The notes under the pieces are model-generated. The model ran no database searches. It was not told the origin of the DNA and worked only from the letters and a program-made list of their open reading frames with translations. The position numbers and the translations under genes are program-made. Positions 25,966-38,403 of a stretch of DNA of 64,000 bases are shown piece after piece. Position 1 is the first letter of the stretch. Every line of letters starts with the position of its first letter. Source of the DNA: Ricinus communis (lineage: Eukaryota; Streptophyta; Magnoliopsida; Malpighiales; Euphorbiaceae); NCBI RefSeq assembly GCF_019578655.1, contig NC_063256.1:33652342-33716341 (forward strand), in the 5' to 3' direction.

Positions 25966-28900
25966 TTATGGCTGGCTGTTGGTTGGTTTAGGTGACCTAG
26001 TAGTCAGGGACGGTCTCATTTGAACAATTTGTTCTTCGTCAACTCCCATTTTCTTGGCGTAAAGTCCTGCCTCGAAGAACCGTTTCACCGCATCCTCCAT
26101 GTACTCCTTCCCTTGCTTTACTGTCATTTCTTTCCCTATCTTTTCAGGGTAGCTTGTCAATATGTGATCTCCTTTCAGCACTGCTGCTAGCTGGAGTAGC
26201 TCCTGCTGGAATTCGCTAAGCTTTGCTTCTTCCTTCGCGCCCCCTTCCCTGATCTTGGCTGGAGTTGGTAGTTGCACTATCAAGGTATGAGAAATAAAAT
26301 TATGTTCAATTCACAAATAAGCAAAGACAGCATTGTGTCATACCATATATGCTAGATTCAAAATCACAGGAGGATGAGGTAAACTAACCTGGGCAATCAG
26401 TTCTGGGCTCCTTACGAGTCTGGACAATGCCCTCAAAGGTGCCTGCCCATTCATCTCTCTTAGTAAGGAAGGGAGACGACAGATTGAAGATCTTCTTCAC
26501 TGTCGCCGGAATGGATGAATGTTCATATTCTGATGTCGGAAATGGCGAACCTTTGGGACCATGAACAACTGCATGGCCATTACATAATCTAATCAAATCC
26601 AGTTCTAACAAAAGTTTCACTTCTTGTATGCAGGTTCGGAAGTTCTTTCATGTGTATATACACCATCGGTCGTGCGTATCAAATAAGATCATGATTCCTC
26701 AGCATTAATATAGGGCTTAATTACTAATTAAATTATAAACTTTATACTTTTTAACAGTTTTATCTAATTATTTTAAAATTCTAAAATAAATACTCATGTT
26801 TTTAATTTTTTTCGAAAAATATTTTCTGATGATAATTTTTAAAATCTAAATAAAAAAATGTGACGTGGCAAATCAATTGTGCTTACTAAAAGAATAAGAA
26901 TTGTGAACAGCAGGTTTATCTTAGACTCAATGCTTACTAAAAGAATAAGAATTGTGAAACAAAAGAAGTTTGTCCTAAACTTAACAATATAGTCATTAAA
27001 AGTCTTATATATACGCATCTTTTTACACAACTTACATCTAAATGTAATAAATTTTTTGTTCACTCGGTTAACTTGTCACGTTAATTTTTTAATTGTAAAA
27101 TTTTATTTAAAAAAAGTATTTTTAAAAATAAAAATATGAATATTTATTTTATAATCTAAAAATGATTATATAAAATTATTAAAAAATCTAAAATTGAGAA
27201 TTTAAATTATAGTATTTCACCATGTAAGAACATAAGAAGCAACATACACGTTGCTAGTCTCCTATATTAGGCAGCCTTGTCATATATGATGCATGAAAAT
27301 TATATTTTAAAATTTTGCACGCATAAGGTATCATCAAGAATTCAAAATAATTGGACTTTGTTCAGATCTTTCCAATGTTTCAATTGATTTCAGTCTTCTA
27401 ATTCTGCAAACTTTCCTCAATGTAAGCTTTTGGCAATACATGAAAACTTGCCCCAAAATCTTTCCAAAGTTTCTGGCCTGAGGAGAAAAAGGCCTTTTTA
27501 ACAATATCCTAACCAACCCATTTAATTTTCCTCACATTATTAAAAAAAAAAAAAGAAACTATATATTATAGTTAGTTGAGAAAATAAAACAAAAAAGAGG
27601 GCAATAATGGTCACTTTCTTTTGGCTAGCATTTATTGGTGAGCCTACTTTGCAGAAAGGATTTCACATTACAAGTTTGACAAATGGAAGTAAGAAACAAC
27701 AGAATTTAAAAGAAAGGGCCTTTCTTTATATTCTCTTTTTGTGAAAGGATAAACTATAGCAACTTGTCTTAGAGGCAATGTAAATGGTATATATGGGAAA
27801 GAATCCCATCTTTTTATTGCCACCACTTGCATGAAATATATAACTTTTAGTGCAATGATATTAAGGGGGAGAACAAAAAAACTAAAATAAACTATGCATA
27901 TCACCAATTTTAGAAATATTAATAAAATTAACTTGTGAAGCTATAATATAAGTGAAGGCGATCGCCTTTGGATTTATAAAAAATTTCATAATATTAATAA
28001 TAAAAAATAAATTTTTCTCTGATTATAAATTCTCACTTCAGTCTGATAAGATTTAAGTTCTTATAATTTTAAAAATATATATATAAATTTTTTATATTTG
28101 AATATTAAATAATTCATACAAAATAATTTTTTTTAATTATAAATACTCACTTCAGTATGATAAGATTCTAAGCTTTTATATTTTTTAGAAATATATATAA
28201 ATATTTTATATTTGAATATTAGATAATTCGTACAAATTTCATTAACTATTTATATAGATGAGGCCATACATTAAATTGAAGTGAGATTTTTTTTTTCCTT
28301 TCAATAGATTGATTAATTTTGCATAAAAAGACTTATTTTTTTTCTTTTTTTGACAAAAAAGAAAAGAAAACAATAGCCCTTAGAAGTCAACAAAAGTGGA
28401 CCGTATATTACCCCACGAAGAAAAGAAAAAGGCCAAAAATAAAGAATTGAAAGGGAAATATGAGGTTTGTTACCGGTGGATTTCTGTATCCAAGGAGAGA
28501 CTACGATAGTGGGAACCCTAACCCCGAGACGATCAAACTTGAAGAGAAATGGCTCTGGACCCACTATCCCATCTGGACTGGGGACCCCATTCACAGGTGT
28601 CGCCACATGATCATAGAACCCACCATGCTCATCATATGTTACCACTAGCATAGTCTCGTTCCACTGTGGGCTTGCCCTTAGTGTCTCATACACCTGCAGC
28701 AAATTTCAGTTGTAATCAAGATAATGTCAATATCAATTCAATCTTATTATTAAAATGTTCAAATTTAACTTCCAAATATATACTCCAATTTTGATAATTT
28801 ATTCTCAATTTTATGGATTAAAAAATTAATATTTTTTAATCAATATCATAAATTTTTACCATTTTCTCTCTAAAATATCTTTGTTAAACTTTCCATATAA

Positions 28901-30862
28901 TATATCCTTTCAAAGTAGAAAAATATAAGAATTAATTACATATAATAATAATAATAATAATAATATCTATGTCAATTAGTGAAAGATTTTTTTAATAATT
29001 ACTGTCTTCATTACAAAAATATATACCTTTATTATTTTTATAAAAGAATTAAGAAATTTAATAAATAGCATTAATTATAATAAAAGATAACTTGATACAA
29101 TTAAAATAGTCATTTATTAAGTTACTCAAAATCATTATAAACCTTATTTTTTTATTATATTAATAATTTCACTCACAATTAATAAAGATGAAAGTGAAAA
29201 ATAATAATTAATATTTTATTAATTTTTTAAAACGGCCCATAATTTGGAATAATCTTTTTGAATTAAAAAATAATAATAAGTGACATTAATTTTGGAAAAG
29301 TAGATTATATTTGGAGATGGACAAAAAAGAAAATAAGGGAGGGAGTAGAATTGTAAATAAATTATTGAGGAGTAAGAAAAGAAAAACCTCTTTGACAAAC
29401 ATCTGGCCTTGATGAACATCATGGGAAGGATGATCATCATTGGCAGGGGCTAGTTTAGTATCCATGTACCGCTGCTCCACCACAACATATCTCGGTAACT
29501 TGCCTTCTTTGGCATGCCTTTTAAACGTCAAGTCGTAAGAGTGGAAGTTGCCAATGTATTTAAGCTTCCTCAGATTCCTGTAAAACAAGGTGGCCGGAAT
29601 ATTCTGGAAGTATATTCCCCATGATATCTTGGCATCATCAAGATTCTCAAAAATGGTTCTCTGTGGGTAACCCTTTATGAGTAAGGCCGGAATGTTGCTG
29701 GTGGCTCCGGCTGAAGTCCCTGAATGTACGTAGAGTCTGTTGGGCTGTGTTGATGATGGTACAGAGGCAAACCACCTACCAGATTCAATTCAGTTTCACA
29801 CATATATGGTTAGGTTGTCATGCATTAATCATTTGCTTAAAAGAATAAGCCTCGATATGGTTAAGCATTTTCTTTTACCAATGCAATTAATCATTTGTCA
29901 GAAGTGGGCTTTACTACCACACATTTTCATATGCCCATGTGCCAATAATGGGATATGTGTTGGGTATTAGAAGAGATAGTTAAAAAAAGATTTGTCAGGA
30001 AGAAACAAAATTGATTATGAAGTCAGTAAGAAAGATTGAACATGCAAAGAGTATTCAACCACTAGATTTACATTTAAGAAGTAGACAAAAATCAAAAAGT
30101 GCCTTATCTAGCTCTAGGCCTAAAGGGTGAAATTTCTTTTAATTCTTTTGGTACAAATGATAAATTCAGGCATCATGGGCACTCTGCGGCTCATGACAGG
30201 AAGAATCAGGAGATGATGATGATATCAAATACTTATCAAAAGAAAGCAAACAAAATTAGAACAGTTTTCATAAGCAAAAAAATGACAAAAAAGCACACCA
30301 AGTTTCCAAAAGAAAATCATCTCAATTCTCAATTTCCAAGAAGAAAATAAGGAATTATTTACCAGTGCAGACACAGAAAGAACAAACCTTGGGCTTACCT
30401 GTCAAAGACAGCAAATTCTGAAACAAGAGTCTTGTAAACAGCGACCATGTCAGGATCAAACCCATTCATGACATCTCTAGACATGGCAGCTGAAGGGTCC
30501 ATAGAAAGAGCTTGTTGAGCAAAACCATTCATTAGAGGAAGCTTTGAGGTATCGTTAGACCCAAAAATTTGCTCCCTGATAGCCTGAAAAGAATGACCAG
30601 GATCAGGATCAACATACTGAGCTTGATTCTGGAAGAAGACTTTATTAGAATTCGGATCACTTGTGTTTAATGGGTTTGATTCACTTCCATCAACACCATT
30701 GATCTCTGGATTGAATTTCTTCATCCAGCCAAGCATGTGATCAAATGAACGATTTTCCATTACAAGCACAACTACGGTTTTTATTGGGTTTGCATGGATG
30801 GTTTGGCTATGGATATTAAGCAGAATTATAAGCAGAACAATGATAGATTGTCTGGTTACCAT
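25966..30862 (-). CDS. NPC2: non-specific phospholipase C (NPC2-like)
   Basis: Five exons on the minus strand: 30862-30399, 29775-29388, 28693-28474, 26568-26389 and 26276-25966. All junctions are GT-AG and in phase; the total is 1563 nt, 520 aa, usual for plant NPCs. These enzymes hydrolyse phosphatidylcholine and other phospholipids to diacylglycerol. A signal peptide (hydrophobic 7-17, likely cut near HA-24) suggests entry to the secretory system. Phosphoesterase-family motifs are intact: ENRSFDHM at 36-43, DDHPSHDV at 267-274 and TYDEHGG at 302-308. The C-terminal part is helical and charged. Similarity is highest to the NPC2 type ([27 protein letters not shown]). The start at 30862 is preferred over an in-frame ATG at 31084, because a TATA box lies between them at 30955-30963. 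Introns are long and AT-rich; intron 3 (26569-28473) carries two internal repeats. Confidence 0.93.
26880..26958. repeat. 28-bp perfect direct repeat in NPC2 intron 3
   Basis: The 28-bp word starting TGCTTACTAAAAGAATAAGA occurs at 26880-26907 and 26931-26958, offset 51 bp. This is a short local tandem duplication inside the intron. Confidence 0.9.
28022..28237. repeat. tandem duplication of about 115 bp in NPC2 intron 3
   Basis: Two diverged copies, 28022-28136 and 28137-28237, share ATTATAAATNCTCACTTCAG followed by GATAAGATT and TTATATTTGAATATTA. The offset is 115 bp. Divergence by eye shows it is not recent. Confidence 0.8.
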
Positions 30863-30954
30863 TTGTGAGGATGATGATGAAGATGGTGATGGTGATGGTG
30901 TTTGTGTTTTTATGACAGTTGCTATGTGGAAGAAGCAATTCTTGCCCGTGAACT

Positions 30955-30963
30955 CTTTATATA
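30955..30963 (-). promoter_or_regulatory. TATA box of the NPC2 gene
   Basis: TATATAAAG on the minus strand, 93 nt upstream of the chosen ATG. A start site about 30 nt downstream would give a leader of roughly 60 nt made of CA-rich and CATCAC/CATCAT-type repeats, typical of a plant 5' UTR. This supports the ATG at 30862. Confidence 0.6.
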
Positions 30964-31084
30964 CTGAGAGACTGTGAAAGTGGGCTCCTCTATTACCAGG
31001 ATTTGCCTGTCCTTTTCTGCTACCCAAATTCTCTTTAATTGACATTGATTTTCTTTCTTTCTTTTCCATTATTATTATTATCAT

Positions 31085-31208
31085 CTTTCCTTTTCCTCTA
31101 AATCTAAGGTGATATTCAAATTAATTTTACATACATTAATTCAATTCAGCAATAAATAAATATAGTTGAGATGTATGTTATTATCTATATATCAAACTAA
31201 TAAATAAG

Positions 31209-31239
<31 letters not shown>

Positions 31240-33642
31240 CTATTTTTAAATAAAAAAATATATATCAATAATGCAATGTTAATATATATATATATATATA
31301 TAATTATTGACAATGCTAATATAAAAATATTTATATATATATGATTTTTTTATTATGGTACTTATATAGGTGTTTAAAAATCTATTTTATATTTATTTAA
31401 AATTTATTTTTAATATCAAATTCTTAAAAATAAAAAAAAATTAAATCTTTTCCCATTACTGCTCAAATTATTCAAAAATTTAGATGCATTTAGGTTATAA
31501 TTAGTTCTTTGGTATTTGAATATTTCGAGTTGAAACCTACTACATAAAATTAATAATTTTGATATAAATAGCAAAAATTTTAAATTTGGCATAAATAATT
31601 TATGTATGAATAATTCTGAAAAGTGAAAGTTTTTTCAGTACAAAAATTTAATTAATCAATTATGCTAATAAATCAATAATTCAAAATTTTAGATGAAAAA
31701 TGAGCATTGGTTATGAATAAATTGGCTGTTGGTGGATTTTTACCAAAATAAATAGAAAGATGGGCTAATTAGTTGGACATGATAAAGTTTCATTAAGTTG
31801 GTCACTTATCACTAATAGTGACATCTGGGAACCTTTTGAAAGAAGGGATTTTACTTTTTATTGTGAACAAATGGAAATGAATGTTAAGACTTTCGTATTC
31901 ATTTGCTGTCAATAATTGTCCAATATCCACCACATAGATCCTCTTTCAAATTGAAATTCCTAATTATGGTATATAATTAAATAATAAATTAATATATATA
32001 TATATATATATTTCTTCTATAGTAAATCATGAGTTTTCACTCCAATAGTAATCATTTATGTATTTATATGCTTCAATTGCATTACCATAATTCTTATAAT
32101 TTATAACTGAATTCTTGTGAATCCCAAAAAGAACCATATAAAATAAAATAATAATATCATAAATTCCAGAAAATAGTGAGTTATATTACAGAGTATAAGA
32201 ATTGTATGTTGATATTTGTTTCTACTTTGGCGAAAGCTAAATTCAACAAAATTAAAAAGTAAACAAAAATTACTTCATAACAGTCTGGACTAAAGAAACT
32301 GTCCCATATAAATGGAATATGAACAATGGATAAGGATAGAAAGTTTGGATAAATAGAGGTTCTTGGTATATTTATAAAATGACAGTAGTGGACATTAATG
32401 TATGAATAAGTAGAATTATAAATATGAGATGGAAAATGATTTATAGTATATATATAATGAGCTGAAAGTAATTATATGAGTCATATTTTTTAATTGTTTG
32501 ATTACGAAGTTAGAAAATTTCAAATTAAACATTGCCGAATTCAAAAAAAAAATTAAAAATTTTTAAATTAAACATTACCAAATTCAAAAAAAAATTTAAA
32601 ATAGCTGAATTCACAAAAAAATTTCGAATCCATCAAATAGATAATATTGTGAGACCATTAGGGTTAAAGCGGATAATATCTCATTTCATTGTGAACCATA
32701 CTTTTAATAATTCATTCTTTTTTTAAATGATAATGTTTCATTAATTACACCTGATTTATAGTAAAAGAAAAAGTTACATAGAAAGAAAAAAAAAATGATA
32801 TTTGAAGAAAATTAATGAGTTAGTAAAAGTATGCTAATTCAATAATTACTTTAACCTTTTTAATTTGGTCGGATTTAGCCGGTTAAGTATTTTTAGTTAG
32901 TAGCATGTCAAATAAATAAATATTATAATTGATTATTAAAATTTGTAAAAAAATCATATATATTAGATTTGATAATACATACAAAATAAGTTTGAAATAT
33001 TTTTTATATTTAAACCGAAAAAATTACACAAAACGTGTTTCACTTATTTCATAAAAAAGAGGAGATTTAATAACTTAGTTTAATTTATAATTTTATCCAT
33101 TATGATATTTTATTCATGTTTTTAATAAATTGAGTTCCGACTGACTTCTCTCAAAACTTCTCATCAAAAATAAATTGCTCTTGTTTTTTTTTTTTTTTTA
33201 TATTGAAAAATCTTTTATCCTCATTTCTTCATGATTAAGTATTTTATAATTTAATTTTGTTTTTTAGTACAAAGAATTAGAAATTACATATCTTCTCATT
33301 ATTTCTTTTTCTTGAAAAGAATTTTCAGATCATCAAAAAACAAAAAAAATAAAGTAGAAAAACTACACTCCGCAGCCAACAACTTTCAAATCTTAATTAA
33401 TACTTTGGTGGACAATAAATTGAGACAATATAAAAATATCACATCTATTTTCTTTCATCCACCTCAGCTTTGAAACTGCTATCTTCAGAAAAACAATGAG
33501 AGTCTAAGAAATAATCTTGTTGCAATTTGTAGATGAGTTTTTCTAATCCGTTGTATAGTTCACGGCCTGTTTATCTTTCATGAATCAAAACAAAATTTTG
33601 TTGCAATTTAGGTATATATATCTATGTATATGTATGTATATA
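31085..33642. other. AT-rich intergenic DNA between NPC2 and the gypsy element
   Basis: Contains (TA)n at 31211-31239 and shorter runs at 31284-31303 and 31991-32010. At about 32522-32612 two copies (offset about 46 bp) of an AATTAAACATTRCCRAATTC unit lie in tandem. No gene is supported. Confidence 0.6.
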
Positions 33643-33843
33643 TGATAGGTCCCAGTCAAAGCTTAAAAAAATAAATAAATAATATTTTTCTTGTGGTGAA
33701 AATAAACCAGTGAGTTGTTTTGAATGATTTTTTTTATATCCCCTTTATTGCAAATAATGAACGTATAAATACATGAAGACTCAATAACTGTTCTTTGATT
33801 CTTGACTAGCATCCTCTTTGATCTTCTTAGCGTGTATCCATCA
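33643..33843 (-). repeat. 3' LTR of the gypsy element, 117-bp internal deletion
   Basis: 201 bp against 313 bp for the other LTR. The difference is an internal deletion matching 117 bp of the 5' LTR between two TTCTT direct repeats, partly offset by a few inserted bases near the edge. The ends are intact (TG...CA). Confidence 0.9.
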
Positions 33844-33965
33844 TTGCCTCCCCCTTTTGAAGGAACCTTGTCCTCAAAGTTGAAATTGATAAATCTTGCT
33901 CGTAATTCGTCGGCATTTTCCCATGTAGCATCATCTGAAGACAAATTCTTCCACTAAATAAGATT
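33844..33965 (-). pseudogene. chromodomain remnant and polypurine tract
   Basis: The C-terminal coding end shows SSDDATWENADELRARF, the second half of a chromodomain, which in chromoviruses guides integration to modified chromatin. The first half is out of frame or lost. The polypurine tract AAAAGGGGGAGG (33847-33858, minus strand) lies directly inside the 3' LTR and overlaps the end of the coding region. Confidence 0.8.
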
Positions 33966-34051
33966 TTCCTCAACAAATTTGAACCTCTCTTAACCCAACA
34001 TGTGTCTAAAATAGCTTTGGGTTCAATAAGAATAGCACCATCATCTGTGAT

Positions 34052-34970
34052 TTAAGGTAAATCTGGGCTTGTTGCAGAATGCTCTCCTACTTGCCGTTTA
34101 AGCATAGAGATATGGAATACAGGGTGAATTCGAGTTCCTTCCGGTAGTGCTAATCTGTAGGCCACTTTACCAATTCTAGCTTCAACATGATATGAGCCAT
34201 AAAATCGGCTAGCCAACTTTTGAAAGGGGCGCCTGTATACAGTTTGTTGTCGATAAGATTGCAATTTTAAGAATACATGATCTCTAACTTCAAATTCAAC
34301 CTCTCTTCACTTTAAGTCAGCCACCATTTTCATCTGATTAATTGCTGCACTTAAATTACATTTGAGTTGTCGCAGAATTGCATCACAAAACAACAATGCT
34401 TGATCAACTTCATTAAAAGAAGACCCAACTTGATAATTAGGAATGGTGGGTGGCAATCTACCATAAAGGGCTTGAAAGGGAGTCATGCCAATCGAGCTAT
34501 GGTAGGTTGCATTATACCAAAATTCAGCCCAAGACAGGAGAGAACTCCATTTGCATGGCTGATGTGAGACAAAACAGCATAGATATTGTTCAAGACATCG
34601 ATGGCCGTCAGTTTGCGAATAATAGGAGGAGATCATTTGCAGCTTAGTGCTTGACAACTTGAAAAATTCTAGCCAAAATAAGCTGATAAAAATGGGATCA
34701 CGATCACTAATAATAGATTTTGGCATTCCATGAAGTTTGATAATGTTGTCTACAAACTTTTCAGCTACCATCTTAGCAGTATATGGATGCGATAGAGCCA
34801 TAAAATGAGCTATTTTGCTTAATCGATCTACTACCATAAGAATTGTGCTCTTACCATTAGACAAGGACAGTCCTTCAATGAAGTCCATTGTTATGCCATC
34901 CCATATCTGACAAGGGATGGGCAATGGCTGAAGAAGAACAGTTGGGAACAGAGCATCACTCTTGTTCTTT
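34052..34970 (-). pseudogene. gypsy integrase, broken
   Basis: The catalytic core reads WDGITMDFIEGL, then VDRLSKIAHF and KSIISDRDPIF, typical of Ty3/gypsy integrases, followed by the C-terminal module around [16 protein letters not shown] and [11 protein letters not shown] in another frame. Frame changes at about 34300 separate these parts. An H2C2 zinc finger would be expected near 34970-35060 but is disrupted. Confidence 0.85.
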
Positions 34971-35048
34971 TGGCAAATAATGCATGCAATAACATATCGT
35001 TGAATTGTCTAATGCATAAATGGCCAATAGAACTGTTGAGCTAGCCAT

Positions 35049-36733
35049 TTATAAGTTCTCAATGCTCCCGGTAGGACCTCTATATGGGGAATCATGAAAC
35101 TCTGGTAATAATTGGGTGACTATGGCGGTATTAGGAGGTAGCAAACTAGCCCATTTCGCCACCTGTATGGCGCACCAGGTTTTGAAGTTGCCATTTTGCA
35201 AATATGGGCCATGTAGGGGTGAGTGGCAGCTTGTCTTGATTGCATCCCACAAAGTTGTTTGAGGGACAAAGAGAGTGTGAAGACTAGGACTACCCAATAC
35301 CCTTGACAAAGCATCAGCAACTGAGTTTTGTTTGCCCGATTAATATAAAATCTCATAATCGTATCCCAAAAGCTTTGACACCTACTTCTGTTGCTCAGGT
35401 GTACCAATACGTTGTTCCAACAAATACTTGAGGCTATGGTGATTTGTTAGCACAAAGAATTTTTTGCCAATTAAGTAAGGGCGCCATGTCTTAATTGCTT
35501 GAGTGATGGCGAGCATTTCTTTGGCATAAGTGGAGCAAGATTGTTTCATCACCCTTAAAGCATGACTCATGAATGCTATTGGCCTGCCCAGCTGAGTTAC
35601 TACAACACCAATTCTCTCACCAGAAGCATCAGATTCGATAGTGAATAGTTCATTGAAATTAGGCAAAGCAAGTGTTGGAGTAGATGTCATGGCTTGCTTT
35701 AAGGTTATGAATGCCTTTTTTGCTGCATTCGACCATTGGAATTGCCCATTTTTGAAAAGATTAGTGAGTGGTCGAGTTATGGTTCTGTAGTCCTTCACAA
35801 ACTTCCTGCAATAACTTGTAAGGCCTAAAAATCCATGTAAATCAGAGACATTAGTATGTTTAGGCCAATTAACCATAGCCTCAATTTTCTTTTGGTCCAC
35901 CTTGACCTCTTCAGGAGTCACAATATGACCCAAATACTCAGTCTCTTGCTGCCTAAATGCACACTTGCTAAGATTGATGAAAAAGTTATGATGCCTTAAT
36001 ATTTCACAAGCCTTTCTAACATATGCAAGATGCATGGTCCAACTGGGGCTATAAATTAGGATGTCGGACGAAAGATGGAGTTCATGATTGCTTGGAAGGT
36101 GGATGGGGCATTACATAAGCCAAATGGCATAACAAGATACTCATAATGTCCATTATGTGTATGAAAAGCTCTTTTATAAACGTCAAAAGGACTAACCCGA
36201 ACTTGATGGTCCGGATCACAGGTCAAGTTTAGTGAAGTAACAAGCACCATATAGTTCATCAAGCATATCATCAATAGTTGGAATGGGAAATCTATCTTTA
36301 ATTATGACAGCATTTAAGGCTCTATAATCAATGCAAAAGCACCAAGTCCCATCTTTTTTTTAACAAGTAAAGTAGGTGAAGAAAATGGAATGATGCTAGT
36401 TCGAATTAGCCCCTGTTGCAACATATCATGCACTTGTTTTTCTATTTCGGCTTTCTGAAAATAGGCATACCTGTATGGTTGCATATTTACAGGTTCGGCT
36501 CCTTCCTTAAGATTGATGTGGTGGTTAATTTCCTCTGTTGGTGGCAGCTGCGAGGGTGCTTGATAAATTTGCTCAAACTCCTGTACCAACTCCATCATGT
36601 CTAGTTTGATTTCTTGAACCATTTCTTCCGAAGGTTGTACACAGACGGCAAATAAAAAGCTTCTCTGTTTGATATCTTTAGAAATTGCAGCCAATGTTGT
36701 TGGATGAATTTGGGAATTATCAATTCCTTCCAA
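35049..36733 (-). pseudogene. gypsy reverse transcriptase and RNase H, broken
   Basis: Segments in three frames: 36733-36314 (RT N-terminal part with [20 protein letters not shown]), 36274-36056 (palm region with [16 protein letters not shown]), 36035-35382 (thumb and RNase H with GFLGLTSYCRKF and TIESDASGERIGVV), and a tail to about 35049. The RT catalytic FDD-type box, expected at about 36050, is damaged at the frame break, leaving only SDILIYSPS. The element therefore cannot supply its own RT. Confidence 0.88.
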
Positions 36734-36782
36734 ATGATGATGTTGGTTCTTCTAGTGAAACTCCATTGTCATCTGTTTCCAA

Positions 36783-37382
36783 TCACATTATTGTGCCCAA
36801 TTGTTCAAGCCATTGAATGCCTAATACCATCTCCAAACCAATTAGTGGTAATGAATAAAGGGTTATGGTGAATGGTATACCTTGCAGGTGAATTTGAACA
36901 TTATCAAATCTCCCTTGGCATTTTAGAGGTCCACCATTAGCCACTTTAACATTGAATGGTTTAGTTGGTACCACAGATAAGTGCAGAAGTTCAGCTACTT
37001 TGTTATTGATGAAATTATAAGTTGAACCACTATCAATAAGCACAATCAGTTTTTGAGATCCAATCTTCACTGAGACTCGCATAGTTTTCGATGAAGACCA
37101 TTCTGTGAGAGCATGGAGTGAAATCTCAGGTTCATCTCTATCTTCATCCTCATCAATCTCATAGTCCCTATACCCTCTGTCAAGCAATAAGAATTGGGGT
37201 TCTTTGCATTTATGACCTAGAACAAACTTGGCATCATAATTGAAGCAGAGACCCTGAGCTTGCTTCTTTTGCATCTCTTCCCAAGAAAGACGTTTAATTG
37301 GTGTTGCAGTCTTTGATTTTGTCGGAGATGAGTCAAAAGTAGGCTTGGATAACACGCGAGAAACTTTTCGTTGATGTTGCAA
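36783..37382 (-). pseudogene. gypsy gag C-terminus and aspartic protease, broken
   Basis: A 199-codon ORF holds a zinc-knuckle relic CFNYDAKFVLGHKC (from residue 46), in which the second Cys of CCHC is replaced by Tyr, then a retropepsin active site VLIDSGSTYNFI. It ends at a stop before the RT. The N-terminal gag (37383-38076) is present only as short out-of-frame pieces. Confidence 0.85.
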
Positions 37383-38076
37383 CTGCTCTCATTCTAGCTA
37401 AGCTAATGGCTTCCTTCAGGGATTTTGGCTATTCGAATTCCATCTGAAATTTTTGGATTTAGGCCTCCCATGAATATGCCAACTAATGCTTTTTGAGTCC
37501 ATACATATACTCTATTGCCTAACCTTTCGAACTCTTTTTGGTACTCACATAAGGAACCTGACTGCTGTATTTTTGACAATGATTCATCAAAATTTTCACA
37601 ATCAGTCTGTCCAAACTGAGACCATAATTCTTCTACGAAGATCTCCCATATTATCTCCTACTTTTCCTCTTGATAAGCCCTATATATCCACTGCCACCAC
37701 TGATTTGCCTCACCTCCCAAGTGATAGGAAGCTAGAGCAACTTCCTGTGTGTTCTGATAGAGAAAGAACTGATTGACTCAGTTCACCATTCCGTAGGGTC
37801 GTCACCAGAATATCGAGGAAATTCAAGCTTAGCTAGCTTGGAGTTGAACACAAGCTGTCCCTCCTCATAATGCTCAGAAGACCACCCATTGAAGGATTTA
37901 TTGCTATTAAGATTTCGTGCTGCTTGAGCATTACCTCAAAAATTTTATTAATTGCGACTTCAAGTCTTGAAGCCTATCAGTGACGCCAATTTCCATTTTG
38001 CTAAAGTTGTCTTGGAGACCTCCCAGCCCAGCTTTTAAATTCTCAATCCTTTCTTTATTGGTAGTCATAGTGGTTA

Positions 38077-38088
38077 GCTCTGATACCA
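38077..38088 (-). other. primer-binding site of the gypsy element
   Basis: TGGTATCAGAGC on the minus strand, two bases inside the 5' LTR, complementary to the 3' end of plant initiator methionine tRNA. This is the normal position for minus-strand priming. Confidence 0.9.
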
Positions 38089-38090
38089 AA

Positions 38091-38403
38091 TGATAGGTCC
38101 CAGTCAAAAAATAATAATAATATTCTGCTTGTGGTAGGAATAAACCAGTGAGTTGTTTTGAATGATTCTTTTTTTTTTATATCCCCTTTATTGCAAATAA
38201 TGAATGTATAAATACATAAAGACTCAACAACTATTCTTATAAGAATGGAAGTACTGGCTAGTGGCTAAGAAATAGCCACATTTATTTAAAACAGAAACAT
38301 GACCAATTCAAACAAATCCAAATATTATAGCAGAGATATCTCAATTCAAATTCTTTGATTCTTGACTAGCATCCTCTTTGATCTTCGTAGCGTGTATCTA
38401 TCA
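38091..38403 (-). repeat. 5' LTR of the gypsy element
   Basis: 313-bp LTR with TG...CA ends. It keeps the stretch lost from the 3' LTR (about 38239-38355). It also carries the sequence TATAAATACAT-like on the plus strand near 38207, shared by both LTRs. Confidence 0.92.

Larger units (their letters stand above)
33643..38403 (-). mobile_element. Ty3/gypsy chromovirus LTR retrotransposon, inactive copy
   Basis: A complete but decayed element of 4761 bp. It is bounded by LTRs at 33643-33843 and 38091-38403 that begin TGATAGGTCCCAGTCAAA on the plus strand and end in TATCA or ATCA. The flanks carry a 5-bp target-site duplication ATATA (33638-33642 and 38404-38408). Going down the minus strand the order is 5' LTR, primer-binding site, gag with zinc knuckle, protease, reverse transcriptase, RNase H, integrase, chromodomain, polypurine tract, 3' LTR: the gypsy order with a C-terminal chromodomain, hence chromovirus. 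Frameshifts and stops break every polyprotein section. By eye the LTRs differ at about ten substitutions over about 190 aligned bp, so the insertion is not recent. Confidence 0.93.

Noticed and set aside
30395..31084. Longer NPC2 start at 31084, adding a 74-residue extension
   Set aside because: The extension crosses a TATA box and leader-like CA-rich sequence and would bury the signal peptide; the ATG at 30862 gives the normal family N-terminus.
34367..34647. Plus-strand ORFs within the gypsy element
   Set aside because: They overlap the integrase coding region on the opposite strand and are antisense shadows.
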